A stretch of DNA of 64,000 nucleotides, from assembly GCF_001434785.1 (NCBI RefSeq), contig NZ_AZDT01000001.1, positions 1-64,000 of the forward strand, in the 5' to 3' direction. Positions 24,332 through 33,851 of the stretch are shown here, piece by piece (positions within the stretch are counted from its first letter, which is position 1; each line of letters opens with the position of its first letter). Under the pieces are notes generated by a model that searched no databases, was not told the origin of the DNA, and saw only the letters and a list, made by a program, of their open reading frames with translations. A program made the position numbers and the translations under genes. Source of the stretch: Levilactobacillus namurensis DSM 19117 (lineage in GTDB: Bacteria; Bacillota; Bacilli; Lactobacillales; Lactobacillaceae).

Positions 24332-27300
24332 GTGTTCGTACCACTACAAGTTCTGAGTACCTACAGCTTATTACAGAGTCCTAACCGCATTGAGGCTTTG
24401 GTGCAGACGGCCAAGCAACGGGGGTATACCGCTCTGGCCCTGACGGATAAAAATGTCATGTACGGCGCGGTTGCCTTCTACAACGCTTGCCAGCAGGCCG
24501 GGATTAAACCGTTGCTGGGATTGACGCTAACGGCGCAAGGAATCGTGGCGCAACAGGCGACCAACCTTGACTGGCTGGTCATTGCCCGCGACTTTACGGG
24601 GTATCAACAGTTGATGCAACTCTCAACGGCCGCCCAGGTGGGGCAAGGTCCCGTGGATCTAGGACAGCAGGCTGCTAAGTTGACCCACGTGATGGTGGTT
24701 GCACCGCTGAATAGCGAGGTGCATCAGTTATTGGCGACCGGTGATACGACCGGGGCTACCCGGGTTCTACAACGGCTGCAACAACTGGTGGGGACGGATC
24801 AAGTCTGGCTAGGAATTTCGCCGACGTTATCCCCCGAGCGCCAAGACCAGTTGGCCCAACTTAGCCGGCAGACCCAGGTTGCATTGGTGGCCGTGGAGCC
24901 CGTGGCGTACCTGAACCGGGAAGACCACTTTGCAACGGCTGTGTTGCGGGCCATCGCGGCGGGAACCACCATTGATGATCCGGCAACGGCCAAGCAGCAA
25001 GCGGGTCAGCATTGGTTGCGTCCGGCCGCGGATCAAGACCAGCGGTTTGCGAGCCCGTTGCTGCAACAAGCCGCTGCTAATACGGGCCGGTTGGCTGATG
25101 CGACCCAGGTCACGCTGAAGTTTCAGCAGCCGCAGCTTCCCCACTACCCGACACCGGCTGGTCAGACCTCGCAGTCGTATTTGCAACAGCTCTGTACTCA
25201 GGGATTGGCGCGCCGGTTACGTGAGTTACCGGATGCGCCGACGCAAGACTACCGGCAGCGGTTAGACCGGGAGCTGGGGGTCATTCACCGGATGGGGTTC
25301 GATGATTACTTTTTGATCGTCTGGGACGTGATGAATTATGCGCACCGGGCCCATATTCAGACGGGACCGGGACGAGGTTCAGCGGCTGGTTCTCTGGTGG
25401 CCTACGTCTTGGCCATTACGGAGGTCGACCCTTTGCGCTACCACCTCTTATTTGAACGGTTCTTGAACGAGGAGCGGGCGCAGATGCCCGACATCGACTT
25501 GGATATCCCCGATGATCGGCGCGGGGATGTGCTCAACTACGTACATGATAAGTACGGGCATACCCGGGTCGCTCAGATCATTACGTTTGGGACGCTGGCT
25601 GCTAAGGCCGCCCTGCGGGATGTGGGGCGGGTCTTAGGTGTCAGTCCGTATGAAATGAGTGACTGGAGCGCGGCGATTCCCAACCAATTACACGTGACCC
25701 TAGCCGAAGCCTATCAACAGTCTCAACGCTTACGGAACCTAGTGGCGGATAGTGAGCGTAACCAGTTGCTCTTCACCACCGCCCAAGAATTAGAGGGGCT
25801 TCCCCGTAATTACTCGACCCATGCGGCCGGCATCGTCTTAAGCCAGGGGGACCTGACACAGCTGGTGCCCTTACAACCGGGAAGTGATGAGCTGCTGATG
25901 ACGCAGTACCCCAAGAACACCGTTGAAGCGGTTGGCCTCTTGAAGATGGACTTCTTGGGGCTGCGGAACCTAAGTATCCTAGCGAACGCGTTGCGGCTGG
26001 TTAAGCGACAGACGGGTCATTCCTTGGATGTGAACGCCATCGACTTAAATGACCCGGCGACCCTGAAGCTTTTTGCCCAAGGGGAAACTAACGGTGTCTT
26101 CCAGTTTGAATCAGCCGGCATCAAGCGAGTCTTGCGGCAACTGCAACCCGATAGTTTTGAATTGGTCGCGGCCGTCAACGCGTTGTACCGGCCCGGCCCA
26201 ATGGAAAACATTGACACGTTTGTGAAGCGCAAGCGGGGGCAAGAGCCGATAACCTATCCGGCTGCGGCGTTGCAACCCATTTTGGGTCCCACTTATGGCA
26301 TCCTGGTCTATCAAGAGCAGGTCATGCAGGTGGCCTCCGTCATGGGGGGCTTTACGCTGGGGCAAGCCGATTTGCTGCGACGGGCAATGAGTAAGAAGAA
26401 AAAGGCCACGATGGACGCTATGCAACGGCAATTTGTGAGCGGCGCGCAACGGCTGGGCTATCCGCGTGACGTAGCCGAGCAGGTCTTTGCGTACATGGAC
26501 CGGTTTGCCAATTACGGGTTCAACCGGTCACACGCGGTCGCGTATAGTAAGCTGGCCTTTCAACTGGCCTATTTAAAAGCCCATTATCCGGGGCCGTTTT
26601 ACGCAGCGTTACTGAATTCGGTGATCAACGTGCCCACCAAGACCAAGTTATACCTCACCGAGGCCAAACGCCATGGCGTGACGATTTTGCCACCAGATAT
26701 CAACCAGTCGACGGCTTACTTCAACCTGGCGCAGCACCACGCCATCATCTTTGGCCTGAGCTCCATCAAGGGGGTTCGGCGCGACTTCTTGCGCGACGTC
26801 TTGGCGGACCGGCATGCTCAGGGGCCGTACCATGACCTGCACCAGTTCTTGGAACGGATTGAGCCGAAGTACCGGAAGGAAGACTTGCTGGATGCTTTGG
26901 TCTACGCGGGGGCTTTTGACCACTTTGGGTATAACCGGGCGGAGCTGATTGCGGCGATTCCGGAGTTCTTGAGCAGTGTCGAGCTGTCTGGAGATAACGT
27001 GGAATTGTTCGCGGCGCTAGCACCTAAAGTAAAGGCGCGGCCAGACCTGGACTTGATGACGAAGCTGACTAAAGAAGAGGCCGTCTTGGGCGCCTACTTA
27101 TCGGGTCATCCGGTAGAACAGTACCGTGAGTTGGCAGCCAAACGTCACGCCCAACCCATCAGTGAATTGGCTACGGTCAACCGGGTAACGCTGGTCGCTT
27201 ACATCACGGCGATTCGGACGATTCGGACCAAGCGAGGTGAGCCCATGGCTTTCTTGACGGTCAGTGATGAGTCGGGAGAAGTCCGGGTCACAGTCTTTCC

Positions 27301-27673
27301 GAACACTTATCGGCGGGCAGCCGAGTGGTTAGCGACGGATCAAGTGATCGTCATTCGCGGTAAGGTCGAGCGCGAGCGGGGGCTTCAGGTCGTGGCGGAT
27401 CAGGTGGAGATGGCGCCTGCGCCCACGCGATTGCCGGCCGGAGCGCGATGGTTCATTCGCGTCGATGCCCAGCACGATGACCGCCAGACGGCGCAAGCCC
27501 TGGCGACCTTCTTGACCCACCATGCGGGAGCCGTACCAGTCATCGTCTACCAACCCCAGACCGACCAGAAGCGGGTCCTGCCGCAACGGCAGTGGTTGGC
27601 GGATGATTCGTCGTTGCAGGCCTTGTTAGAACAGCTTATGGGCCGGGGCAACGTTGTTTTACAAAATGGATAG
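24332..27673 (+). CDS. dnaE: DNA polymerase III alpha subunit DnaE
   Basis: 1113 aa. In Firmicutes DnaE extends RNA primers before PolC takes over. The PHP domain is N-terminal (about 1-200) but reads LSTYSLLQS and ALTDKNVMYG where active PHP domains have histidines, so its metal site looks lost. The polymerase core contains GPGRGSAAGSLVAY and the catalytic acids in MPDIDLDIPDDRR. A helix-hairpin-helix and an OB fold (LVAYITAIRTIRTKRGEPMAF) lie at the end. The frame is open from 24251, but the promoter lies inside that stretch. AAAGGGGAG (24316-24324) supports GTG 24332, giving (M)FVPLQVLSTYSL. Confidence 0.94.
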   Translation: MFVPLQVLSTYSLLQSPNRIEALVQTAKQRGYTALALTDKNVMYGAVAFYNACQQAGIKPLLGLTLTAQGIVAQQATNLDWLVIARDFTGYQQLMQLSTAAQVGQGPVDLGQQAAKLTHVMVVAPLNSEVHQLLATGDTTGATRVLQRLQQLVGTDQVWLGISPTLSPERQDQLAQLSRQTQVALVAVEPVAYLNREDHFATAVLRAIAAGTTIDDPATAKQQAGQHWLRPAADQDQRFASPLLQQAAANTGRLADATQVTLKFQQPQLPHYPTPAGQTSQSYLQQLCTQGLARRLRELPDAPTQDYRQRLDRELGVIHRMGFDDYFLIVWDVMNYAHRAHIQTGPGRGSAAGSLVAYVLAITEVDPLRYHLLFERFLNEERAQMPDIDLDIPDDRRGDVLNYVHDKYGHTRVAQIITFGTLAAKAALRDVGRVLGVSPYEMSDWSAAIPNQLHVTLAEAYQQSQRLRNLVADSERNQLLFTTAQELEGLPRNYSTHAAGIVLSQGDLTQLVPLQPGSDELLMTQYPKNTVEAVGLLKMDFLGLRNLSILANALRLVKRQTGHSLDVNAIDLNDPATLKLFAQGETNGVFQFESAGIKRVLRQLQPDSFELVAAVNALYRPGPMENIDTFVKRKRGQEPITYPAAALQPILGPTYGILVYQEQVMQVASVMGGFTLGQADLLRRAMSKKKKATMDAMQRQFVSGAQRLGYPRDVAEQVFAYMDRFANYGFNRSHAVAYSKLAFQLAYLKAHYPGPFYAALLNSVINVPTKTKLYLTEAKRHGVTILPPDINQSTAYFNLAQHHAIIFGLSSIKGVRRDFLRDVLADRHAQGPYHDLHQFLERIEPKYRKEDLLDALVYAGAFDHFGYNRAELIAAIPEFLSSVELSGDNVELFAALAPKVKARPDLDLMTKLTKEEAVLGAYLSGHPVEQYRELAAKRHAQPISELATVNRVTLVAYITAIRTIRTKRGEPMAFLTVSDESGEVRVTVFPNTYRRAAEWLATDQVIVIRGKVERERGLQVVADQVEMAPAPTRLPAGARWFIRVDAQHDDRQTAQALATFLTHHAGAVPVIVYQPQTDQKRVLPQRQWLADDSSLQALLEQLMGRGNVVLQNG

Positions 27674-27685
27674 ACCAATTTAATT

Positions 27686-27765
27686 AAAAAAACCTCTAGA
27701 CTTATAATACCGGTTTTAGTATGATATATACCAATGATACGATATTGAACTTTGGAGGTTTTTTT
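27686..27765 (+). repeat. Inverted repeat enclosing the transaldolase promoter and RBS
   Basis: AAAAAAACCTC (27686-27696) is a perfect complement of GAGGTTTTTTT (27755-27765), and the second copy contains the Shine-Dalgarno sequence GGAGG. In read-through RNA from dnaE the repeat would both form a terminator-like stem and hide the ribosome binding site. Confidence 0.6.
27697..27725 (+). promoter_or_regulatory. Transaldolase promoter candidate
   Basis: -35 TAGACT (27697-27702), 17-base spacer, -10 TATGAT (27720-27725). A TATAAT at 27703-27708 is an alternative -10. Confidence 0.5.
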
Positions 27766-27766
27766 A

Positions 27767-28501
27767 ATGCAGTTGAACGTTAAAGTTTATTCAGATGGCG
27801 CAGAACTTACAGCGATGAAGCAGGTTGCGGCCCAAGGAATCGTCCAGGGCTTTACCACGAATCCCAGCCTAATGAAGGCTGCGGGAATTACTGATTATTT
27901 GGCCTTTGCCCGTGAGGCCGTGGCAGCCTTTCCGGATCAATCCATTAGTTTTGAAGTGTTTGCGAACCAACCGGACCAGATGTTAAAGGAAGCCTTGGTC
28001 TTGGCGAACCTGGGGTCACACGTGGCGGTCAAGGTCCCCATCATTCGGGCGACGGGGGCCGATAATACGGCGGTGATTTCCCAACTTTCCCAAGCGGGGG
28101 TTCAGGTCAACGTGACGGCCATTACCACCCTGGAACAGGTTCAGTTAGCAGTGAACGCCCTGGATCCCGCAGTAGGGGGCATTGTTTCTGTCTTTGCTGG
28201 CCGCATTGCGGATACGGGCGTTGATCCGTTGCCGCTGATGCGTCAAGCAGCCACACTCTGCCACGCCAAGGCCGGGGTGGAACTCCTCTGGGCTAGCACT
28301 CGTGAAGTCTTTAACATCGTTCAGGCTGATCGGATGGGCTGCGACATTATTACGGTGCCCCCCAAGATTCTGGCCAAGATGACTAAGTTTGGCAAAGACG
28401 CGTTGCAGGTTTCAGTGGACACGGTCAAGACGTTCGATGCGGATATCGCTGAACTCGGTTTCACGATTCCCACGGCGGATCAAGTGGCTCCGAAAATTTA
28501 A
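27767..28501 (+). CDS. Transaldolase / fructose-6-phosphate aldolase family protein
   Basis: 244 aa, length of the small transaldolase (TalC/FSA) subfamily. The (beta-alpha)8 barrel has the Schiff-base lysine at K89 in VAVKVPII. FTTNPSLMKAAGI near residues 29-41 and VSVFAGRIADTGVDP are further family motifs. It would move three-carbon units between sugar phosphates, linking pentose and hexose phosphates. GGAGG lies 8 bases before the ATG. It sits directly between dnaE and pyk, where many lactobacilli carry pfkA, which fits a heterofermentative organism. Whether it acts as transaldolase or aldolase cannot be decided here. Confidence 0.87.
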   Translation: MQLNVKVYSDGAELTAMKQVAAQGIVQGFTTNPSLMKAAGITDYLAFAREAVAAFPDQSISFEVFANQPDQMLKEALVLANLGSHVAVKVPIIRATGADNTAVISQLSQAGVQVNVTAITTLEQVQLAVNALDPAVGGIVSVFAGRIADTGVDPLPLMRQAATLCHAKAGVELLWASTREVFNIVQADRMGCDIITVPPKILAKMTKFGKDALQVSVDTVKTFDADIAELGFTIPTADQVAPKI

Positions 28502-28744
28502 AAAAACGACGCTTAATTATAAGTAAATGATAAAAAAAAGAACCCGGAAAAGACGGAAACGTCGCCGGAAAACGCTTACTTTGAGAATTTAGAAACAAAC
28601 TCAGTGAAATTCGACGAACATAGCAGACATAAATTTTTAAAAGTGCTAAAATACTTTTGGAATCAAATTTGTGCCGAAACTTTGGTTTGCTGAATTTTTT
28701 TGGTAAGCCGTGTTCGTGCCAATTCTAAAGGAGAGATTTTTCTA

Positions 28745-30502
28745 ATGAAGAAAACCAAGATCGTAAGTACCCTTGGTCCTGCAAGTACTGACGTCGATAC
28801 GATTGTTAAGTTGATTGAAGCCGGCGCTAACATTTTCCGGTTTAACTTCTCACATGGTGATCACGAAGAACACCTTGGTCGTTTGGAAAACGTCCACAAG
28901 GCGGAAAAGATTACTGGTAAGACGGTTGGTATCATGTTGGATACGAAGGGTGCCGAAATCCGGACGACCGTTCAACAAGGTGGTAAGTTGAATTTCACGA
29001 CCGGTGATCAATTCCGGATCTCCATGGATGCTTCCATCGAAGGAACCAAGGAAAAAATCGCGGTTACTTACCCTGGCTTGTACGATGATGTTCACGAAGG
29101 TGGCCACGTCTTATTCGATGATGGTCTGCTGGACACGGTCGTTGACAAGAAGGATGACGCAACTAAGGAATTAGTTGTGACTGCCCAAAACGATGGTGTT
29201 TTAGGTTCCCGTAAGGGTGTTAACGCTCCTGGCGTTTCCATCAACTTACCTGGGATCACTGAAAAGGACTCCGATGACATTCGCTTCGGTCTGGACCACG
29301 AAATCAACTTCATCGCCGCTTCCTTCGTTCGGAAGCCACAAGATGTTTTGGATATTCGTGAACTCCTCGAAGAAAAGCACATGGAACACGTGCAAATCTT
29401 CCCTAAGATCGAATCCCAAGAAGGTATCGACAACTTTGATGACATCATCAAGGTTTCTGATGGTCTGATGGTTGCTCGTGGTGACATGGGTGTCGAAATT
29501 CCAACGGAAAACGTGCCTTTGGTTCAAAAGGCTTTGATCAAGAAGTGCAACGCCTTAGGCAAGCCAGTAATCACGGCGACCCAAATGTTGGACTCCATGC
29601 AAGAAAACCCACGTCCTACGCGTGCCGAAGCTTCTGACGTTGCCAACGCCGTCTTTGATGGTACGGATGCAACCATGCTTTCTGGTGAAAGTGCTAACGG
29701 TGAATACCCTGTTGAAGCCGTTACGACGATGAACCGGATTGACATCAAGGCTGAAAATGCTTTGAAGGACTTTGGTCGGGACAACTTAGACTTCGATAAC
29801 GGTGACGTTACGGAATCTATCGGTGCTTCCGTTGCCCGGGTCGCTAACCAATTAGGGGTTAAGACCATCGTGGCTGCTACGGAATCCGGCTACACGGCAC
29901 GGATGATCTCCAAGTACCGTCCAAATGCCAACATCTTAGCCGTTACGTTTGATGACCGGACCCGTCGTGGGTTGATGGTCAACTGGGGTGTTTACCCAAT
30001 CGTTACGGAAAAGCCTTCTAACACTGATGCAATGTTCGATTTAGCAGCTGCTAAGGCTGTTGAAACCGGCTTGGCTAAGGAAGGCGACTTAATCCTGATC
30101 ACTGCCGGTGTTCCTGTCGGCGAACGTGGGACTACGAACTTGATGAAGATCCAATTAATTGGTTCTAAGTTAGTTCAAGGTCAAGGTGTCGGTGATGACA
30201 CGGTTATTGGTAAGGCCGTTATCGCGAACACCGCTGCTGATGCCAACGCTAAGGTAACTGAAGGTAGTATCCTGATTGCCAAGAACACTGACAAGGACTA
30301 CTTACCAGCCATTGAAAAGTCCAGTGCCGTTATCGTTGAAAACGGTGGGTTGACTTCTCATGCCGCTGTTGTCGGTATCTCCATGGGGATTCCTGTCATC
30401 GTTGGTGCCGCTGGTGCCAGTGACAAGATCTCTGATGGTGAATTGATCACCGTTGACTCTCGTCGGGGGATCGTTTACCACGGTGCTTCTAACGCACTTT
30501 AA
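28745..30502 (+). CDS. pyk: Pyruvate kinase
   Basis: 585 aa. Converts phosphoenolpyruvate and ADP to pyruvate and ATP. The barrel begins KKTKIVSTLGPAS and includes MVARGDMGVEI with a metal-site region and ITATQMLDSM. A regulatory C domain follows. The last ~85 residues are an extra PEP-utilising-enzyme domain with GGLTSHAAVVG, common in Firmicute pyruvate kinases. The frame is open upstream to 28700, but AAAGGAGAG (28729-28736) and the MKKTK start fix ATG 28745. Codons are strongly biased to the preferred set, unlike dnaE, which suggests high expression. Confidence 0.97.
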   Translation: MKKTKIVSTLGPASTDVDTIVKLIEAGANIFRFNFSHGDHEEHLGRLENVHKAEKITGKTVGIMLDTKGAEIRTTVQQGGKLNFTTGDQFRISMDASIEGTKEKIAVTYPGLYDDVHEGGHVLFDDGLLDTVVDKKDDATKELVVTAQNDGVLGSRKGVNAPGVSINLPGITEKDSDDIRFGLDHEINFIAASFVRKPQDVLDIRELLEEKHMEHVQIFPKIESQEGIDNFDDIIKVSDGLMVARGDMGVEIPTENVPLVQKALIKKCNALGKPVITATQMLDSMQENPRPTRAEASDVANAVFDGTDATMLSGESANGEYPVEAVTTMNRIDIKAENALKDFGRDNLDFDNGDVTESIGASVARVANQLGVKTIVAATESGYTARMISKYRPNANILAVTFDDRTRRGLMVNWGVYPIVTEKPSNTDAMFDLAAAKAVETGLAKEGDLILITAGVPVGERGTTNLMKIQLIGSKLVQGQGVGDDTVIGKAVIANTAADANAKVTEGSILIAKNTDKDYLPAIEKSSAVIVENGGLTSHAAVVGISMGIPVIVGAAGASDKISDGELITVDSRRGIVYHGASNAL

Positions 30503-30831
30503 GCTTAACTGAAATCTAACGAAAGGGTTCGAGACGTCTGTCTCGAACCCTTTTTGCTTTTCCGGAACGAAATACGCAGACGCCGTTTTTGCCGATCCGG
30601 TACTGAAACGCGGGCCCCAAGCACCCAGCAGTATGAATCACCTTGGGGGCCACGTTCTCTAACGGGGCAAATCATGAAAAGGTGGGGCAGCCGGCAATTG
30701 GTGGCGGTTACGCGAATGATTCGTCGGGATTTTATCGGGGAATCTCTCGCTAGTTCTGCCATTTCCGTGTAAAATACAAGGTAAGGCTTTTGAACGGATC
30801 ACCGAGAACGCTCGGTAGAAACGAGGAAATT
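30503..30831. other. Stretch between pyk and cvfB
   Basis: Holds the pyk terminator (30522-30555), an unexplained GC-rich hairpin (GGCCCCAAG 30613-30621 with CTTGGGGGCC 30642-30651) lacking a T run, and a -10-like TAAAAT at 30770-30775 before the cvfB start. No gene is seen. Confidence 0.5.
30522..30555 (+). terminator. pyk terminator
   Basis: AAAGGGTTCGAGAC pairs perfectly with GTCTCGAACCCTTT around GTCT, followed by T residues. Confidence 0.93.
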
Positions 30832-31734
30832 ATGGAAAACTTACTAGGACGAATCGTTGCGGGTAACGTGACGGACCAAAACGAAACGGATTACTTTGTG
30901 CAGGTTGCGGGGACCACTTTTCGGTTAGCGAAGAGTGAAATCAAGAAACCATTGCGTGCTGGCGCCACTTTTCGCGGCTTTGCTTACGAGAATGAAGATC
31001 ACCAGATGGCGATGACCCGGAACGCGCCGGATGCCCAAGTTGACCACTATGGTTGGGGGACGGTCGTCCGGACCCAGCGGCAGTTAGGGGTCTTCGTGAA
31101 TATCGGCTTACCCGATAAGGACATCGTGGTCTCGTTAGACGACTTGCCAGACATGATGGAACTGTGGCCGCAACAGGGGGACCGGCTTTTGATTGCCTTG
31201 CGAGAAGACGCCAAGCACCGGTTATGGGGTGTCTTAGCGGATACGGACATTTACCAAGCGATTGCCCAGCCGGCTAAGGCGAACATGCAAAACGCTAACG
31301 TAACGGCGACCGCTTACCAGTTGAAGTTAGTCGGTACTCGGGTCATGACGGACCACTTTGAATTGGGATTCATTCACCCTAGCGAACGCGAACGTGAACC
31401 GCGTTTAGGAGAAGAACTGCACGCTCGGGTCATCGGGGTACATGATGACGGGACCCTTAATTTATCGCTGAAGCCACGGGCTTACGAAGCCATCGATGAT
31501 GATTCAGCGATGCTGTTAGCGGCGCTCGAGCACTCCCAAGCGGGCCACCTCGAGTTTAGTGATAAGAGTTCACCGGCGGCCATTAAAGCGTACTTTGGAA
31601 TCAGTAAGGGACAATTTAAGCGTGCGGTGGGCCACCTGTTAAAGGCGCGGCGCATTAGTCAACACGATGGGGAACTCTGGCTGGTTCAGCCCGAAGAATC
31701 AACGACCGAAACCACGCCAGACACGACCGACTAA
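30832..31734 (+). CDS. cvfB: S1-domain RNA-binding protein CvfB (YitL)
   Basis: 300 aa. CvfB proteins bind RNA through several S1-like OB folds and affect virulence-factor expression in staphylococci; their cellular targets are poorly known. One S1-like fold lies near residues 75-130 (GWGTVVRTQRQLGVFVNIGL). A later one is near 160-225 (ELHARVIGVHDDGTLNLSLKP). A C-terminal winged helix (SPAAIKAYFGISKGQFKRAVG) ends the protein. GAGGA precedes ATG 30832; the open frame upstream to 30790 lacks a ribosome binding site. It starts the conserved run cvfB-xerD-ribT-scpA-scpB-rluB. Confidence 0.9.
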   Translation: MENLLGRIVAGNVTDQNETDYFVQVAGTTFRLAKSEIKKPLRAGATFRGFAYENEDHQMAMTRNAPDAQVDHYGWGTVVRTQRQLGVFVNIGLPDKDIVVSLDDLPDMMELWPQQGDRLLIALREDAKHRLWGVLADTDIYQAIAQPAKANMQNANVTATAYQLKLVGTRVMTDHFELGFIHPSEREREPRLGEELHARVIGVHDDGTLNLSLKPRAYEAIDDDSAMLLAALEHSQAGHLEFSDKSSPAAIKAYFGISKGQFKRAVGHLLKARRISQHDGELWLVQPEESTTETTPDTTD

Positions 31735-31762
31735 GGCCACGCGCGGCTGAGGAGGGATGTTG

Positions 31763-32659
31763 ATGACCACGTTAGCAATGATGACGGCTGATTTTGGCCA
31801 TTATTTGACCGTTGAACAGGGGCTAGCCGCCAATTCTGTCAGCAGCTACACTCAGGAAGTCCGGGAGTTTGGTGACTACCTGCAGACGCAGGGAGTGGGC
31901 GACTTCTTACAGGTCGACCGGGTCACCGTGATGAATTATTTGGCGGCGTTGACCAGTCAAGGTAAGGCGCGCAATTCAGTGATCCATGCGGTCTCCGCGC
32001 TCCGTAAGTTTTACCGGTATCTGGTACAGACCCACCAGACGACCACTAATCCCATGGCGAACGTGGCGGCGCCCAAGCACGCTGAACATTTACCGGCCGT
32101 GTTGACGGTCGCGGAAGTCGACCGCCTGTTAGCGGCGCCCGACACGACCGATAAGTACGGTATCCGGGATCGAGCCATGTTGGAGGTTTTATATGCAACG
32201 GGCTTACGGGTCAGTGAGCTGGTTCACCTGAAGCTGGTCGACTTGCACCTGGAGATGGGGTTGATTCAGACCCTGGGTAAGGGCGACAAGGAGCGCATCG
32301 TGCCGATTGGTGATGTGGCGAGCGATTGGGTTCAACAGTACTTGCAGCATAGTCGGCCTGTCTTATTGAAGCAGCGGACCAGTCCCTACTTATTCTTGAA
32401 CGCTCACGGTGGCGGCTTGACCCGCCAGGCGATTTGGCAAAAGATCAAGCGCTACGTGGCCTTGGCGGACATCCAAAAAGACGTGACGCCTCACACGTTG
32501 CGCCACTCCTTTGCGACGCATATTTTGGAGAATGGGGCGGATCTGCGGGTGGTTCAGGAGCTACTGGGACACGCGGATATTACCACGACCCAGATTTACA
32601 CCCACATCTCGAAGAAACGCTTGACGGCGGTATATGACCGGTATCACCCCCGGGCTTGA
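31763..32659 (+). CDS. xerD: Tyrosine recombinase XerD
   Basis: 298 aa. With XerC it resolves chromosome dimers at dif. The SAM-like N domain (about 1-95) precedes the catalytic domain. The catalytic arginine is in ATGLRVSEL, the lysine in LGKGDKER, then HTLRHSFATH, LGHADITTTQIYTH and the tyrosine inside QIYTHIS. An ATG at 31757 overlaps the GAGGAGGG sequence (31749-31756); ATG 31763 has proper spacing. Named XerD rather than XerC because of its position beside ribT-scpAB, as in other Firmicutes; a second recombinase gene is at 62346. Confidence 0.92.
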   Translation: MTTLAMMTADFGHYLTVEQGLAANSVSSYTQEVREFGDYLQTQGVGDFLQVDRVTVMNYLAALTSQGKARNSVIHAVSALRKFYRYLVQTHQTTTNPMANVAAPKHAEHLPAVLTVAEVDRLLAAPDTTDKYGIRDRAMLEVLYATGLRVSELVHLKLVDLHLEMGLIQTLGKGDKERIVPIGDVASDWVQQYLQHSRPVLLKQRTSPYLFLNAHGGGLTRQAIWQKIKRYVALADIQKDVTPHTLRHSFATHILENGADLRVVQELLGHADITTTQIYTHISKKRLTAVYDRYHPRA

Positions 32660-32722
32660 TCGCCAGTTGTTTCGGATTTTAAAGTGTGGTAAAGTGAGTG
32701 GACGTTTAGACGGAGGACAAGT

Positions 32723-33118
32723 ATGTTATTGAAGTATCGTAGCGATTATCAAAAGATTGCAATGGGGATCTTAAGCCTTGATCCCGTCTTTAAGGATTGG
32801 GACCGACTCCAGCATGCGCTGACCTGGTACCAGACGGGCGACGACCGTACCCTTTACTTGTGGAAGGATCGCCGCGATGATTTTGCCGGAATCTTAGGCA
32901 CCGAACAGCAGGGCCGTTACGTGGTGGTGCGTTTACTGACGTTGATGCCGGATAAGCAGACCACCCGTAATGCCCAGAACATGCTGGATGACTTGGCCGC
33001 GACGGTCCCCCAACAACGGGTGATGGGGACGTTGGCGAATGCCAAGATTATTGCAGAGTGGGAGTATCAACATGGACAAGACCACGATGGACGGTCAACC
33101 GCTGATTCAAGTCAGTGA
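32723..33118 (+). CDS. ribT: RibT-like GNAT-fold protein
   Basis: 131 aa. The start LLKYRSDYQKIAMGILSLDP and the central LYLWKDRRDDFAGILG match RibT, which ends the riboflavin operon in Bacillus and has an acetyltransferase fold. No riboflavin biosynthesis genes are beside it here, but the FMN riboswitch and ribU follow 2 kb downstream. Its acetyl-CoA loop is not clear, so activity is uncertain. GGAGG precedes the ATG. Its end overlaps scpA by 47 bases. Confidence 0.78.
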   Translation: MLLKYRSDYQKIAMGILSLDPVFKDWDRLQHALTWYQTGDDRTLYLWKDRRDDFAGILGTEQQGRYVVVRLLTLMPDKQTTRNAQNMLDDLAATVPQQRVMGTLANAKIIAEWEYQHGQDHDGRSTADSSQ

Positions 33119-33851
33119 TTTTGAGGGGCCGCTCGATCTATTGCTTCACCTGATTAAAACCAATGAAATGGATATTTACGATATTCGCATTGCCACCATT
33201 ACCACGCAGTATCTGGATTATTTGCATCAGATGCAGACGTTACGGTTAGACGTGGCAGGCGAATATTTTGTGATGGCTGCTAATCTGATGGCCATCAAAG
33301 CCAAACTATTATTGCCGAAACCACAGACGGTGGTTCCGGCAGCGGACGAAGAAGCGTATAGCGATCCTCGAGAAGAGCTGGTCAACCAGTTGTTAGAGTA
33401 TCAACGGTACCAGCAGGCGGCCCAGGATTTGAAACGCCGGGCCCAAGAGCGGCAGCAGCACTTTACCCGCTCCGCGATGGCGGTTCCCAGTGATACGCCG
33501 TTGACCGTGGCTCCGGGAACGACCGTTGCGGATTTGCAGGCGGCGTTGCTTAAGTTGGTCCACCGGGTGTCGGTGGCGCGTCCCGTGACCCAGCGGGTGG
33601 CCTCGGAGCGTTTTACCGTGAAAGACCAGATGCGTACGGTCTTACACCGTTTGAATCGGCAACCCGTGACCTTTGATCACTTGTTCGGGCCGACGCCGGT
33701 CTTAGAGGAAGTGGTCACAACTTTTTTGGCCGTCTTAGAATTAGCCAAGCGACATCAAATCGCGTTACACCAAGCGAGTCGGTTAGTCCCCTTGCAGTTG
33801 AACGCAGTTGTTAAAGGAGACGATGATCATGACACCACTCGCACAGATTGA
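33072..33851 (+). CDS. scpA: Condensin subunit ScpA (kleisin)
   Basis: 259 aa. Kleisin that bridges the Smc heads and recruits ScpB for chromosome compaction and segregation. The N-terminal [22 protein letters not shown] is the Smc-neck-binding helix-turn-helix, a central helical region covers about 85-160, and the C-terminal winged helix begins with [16 protein letters not shown]. The frame opens at 33039; ATG 33072 or 33087 gives the normal length. The gene overlaps ribT and scpB, so translation is probably coupled. Confidence 0.92.
   Translation: MDKTTMDGQPLIQVSDFEGPLDLLLHLIKTNEMDIYDIRIATITTQYLDYLHQMQTLRLDVAGEYFVMAANLMAIKAKLLLPKPQTVVPAADEEAYSDPREELVNQLLEYQRYQQAAQDLKRRAQERQQHFTRSAMAVPSDTPLTVAPGTTVADLQAALLKLVHRVSVARPVTQRVASERFTVKDQMRTVLHRLNRQPVTFDHLFGPTPVLEEVVTTFLAVLELAKRHQIALHQASRLVPLQLNAVVKGDDDHDTTRTD

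Noticed and set aside
31763-32659. Phage or plasmid integrase
   Set aside because: Length, motifs and the scpAB neighbourhood fit the chromosomal XerD; the same reasoning applies to the recombinase at 62346 (XerC). No attachment site or other phage gene is present.
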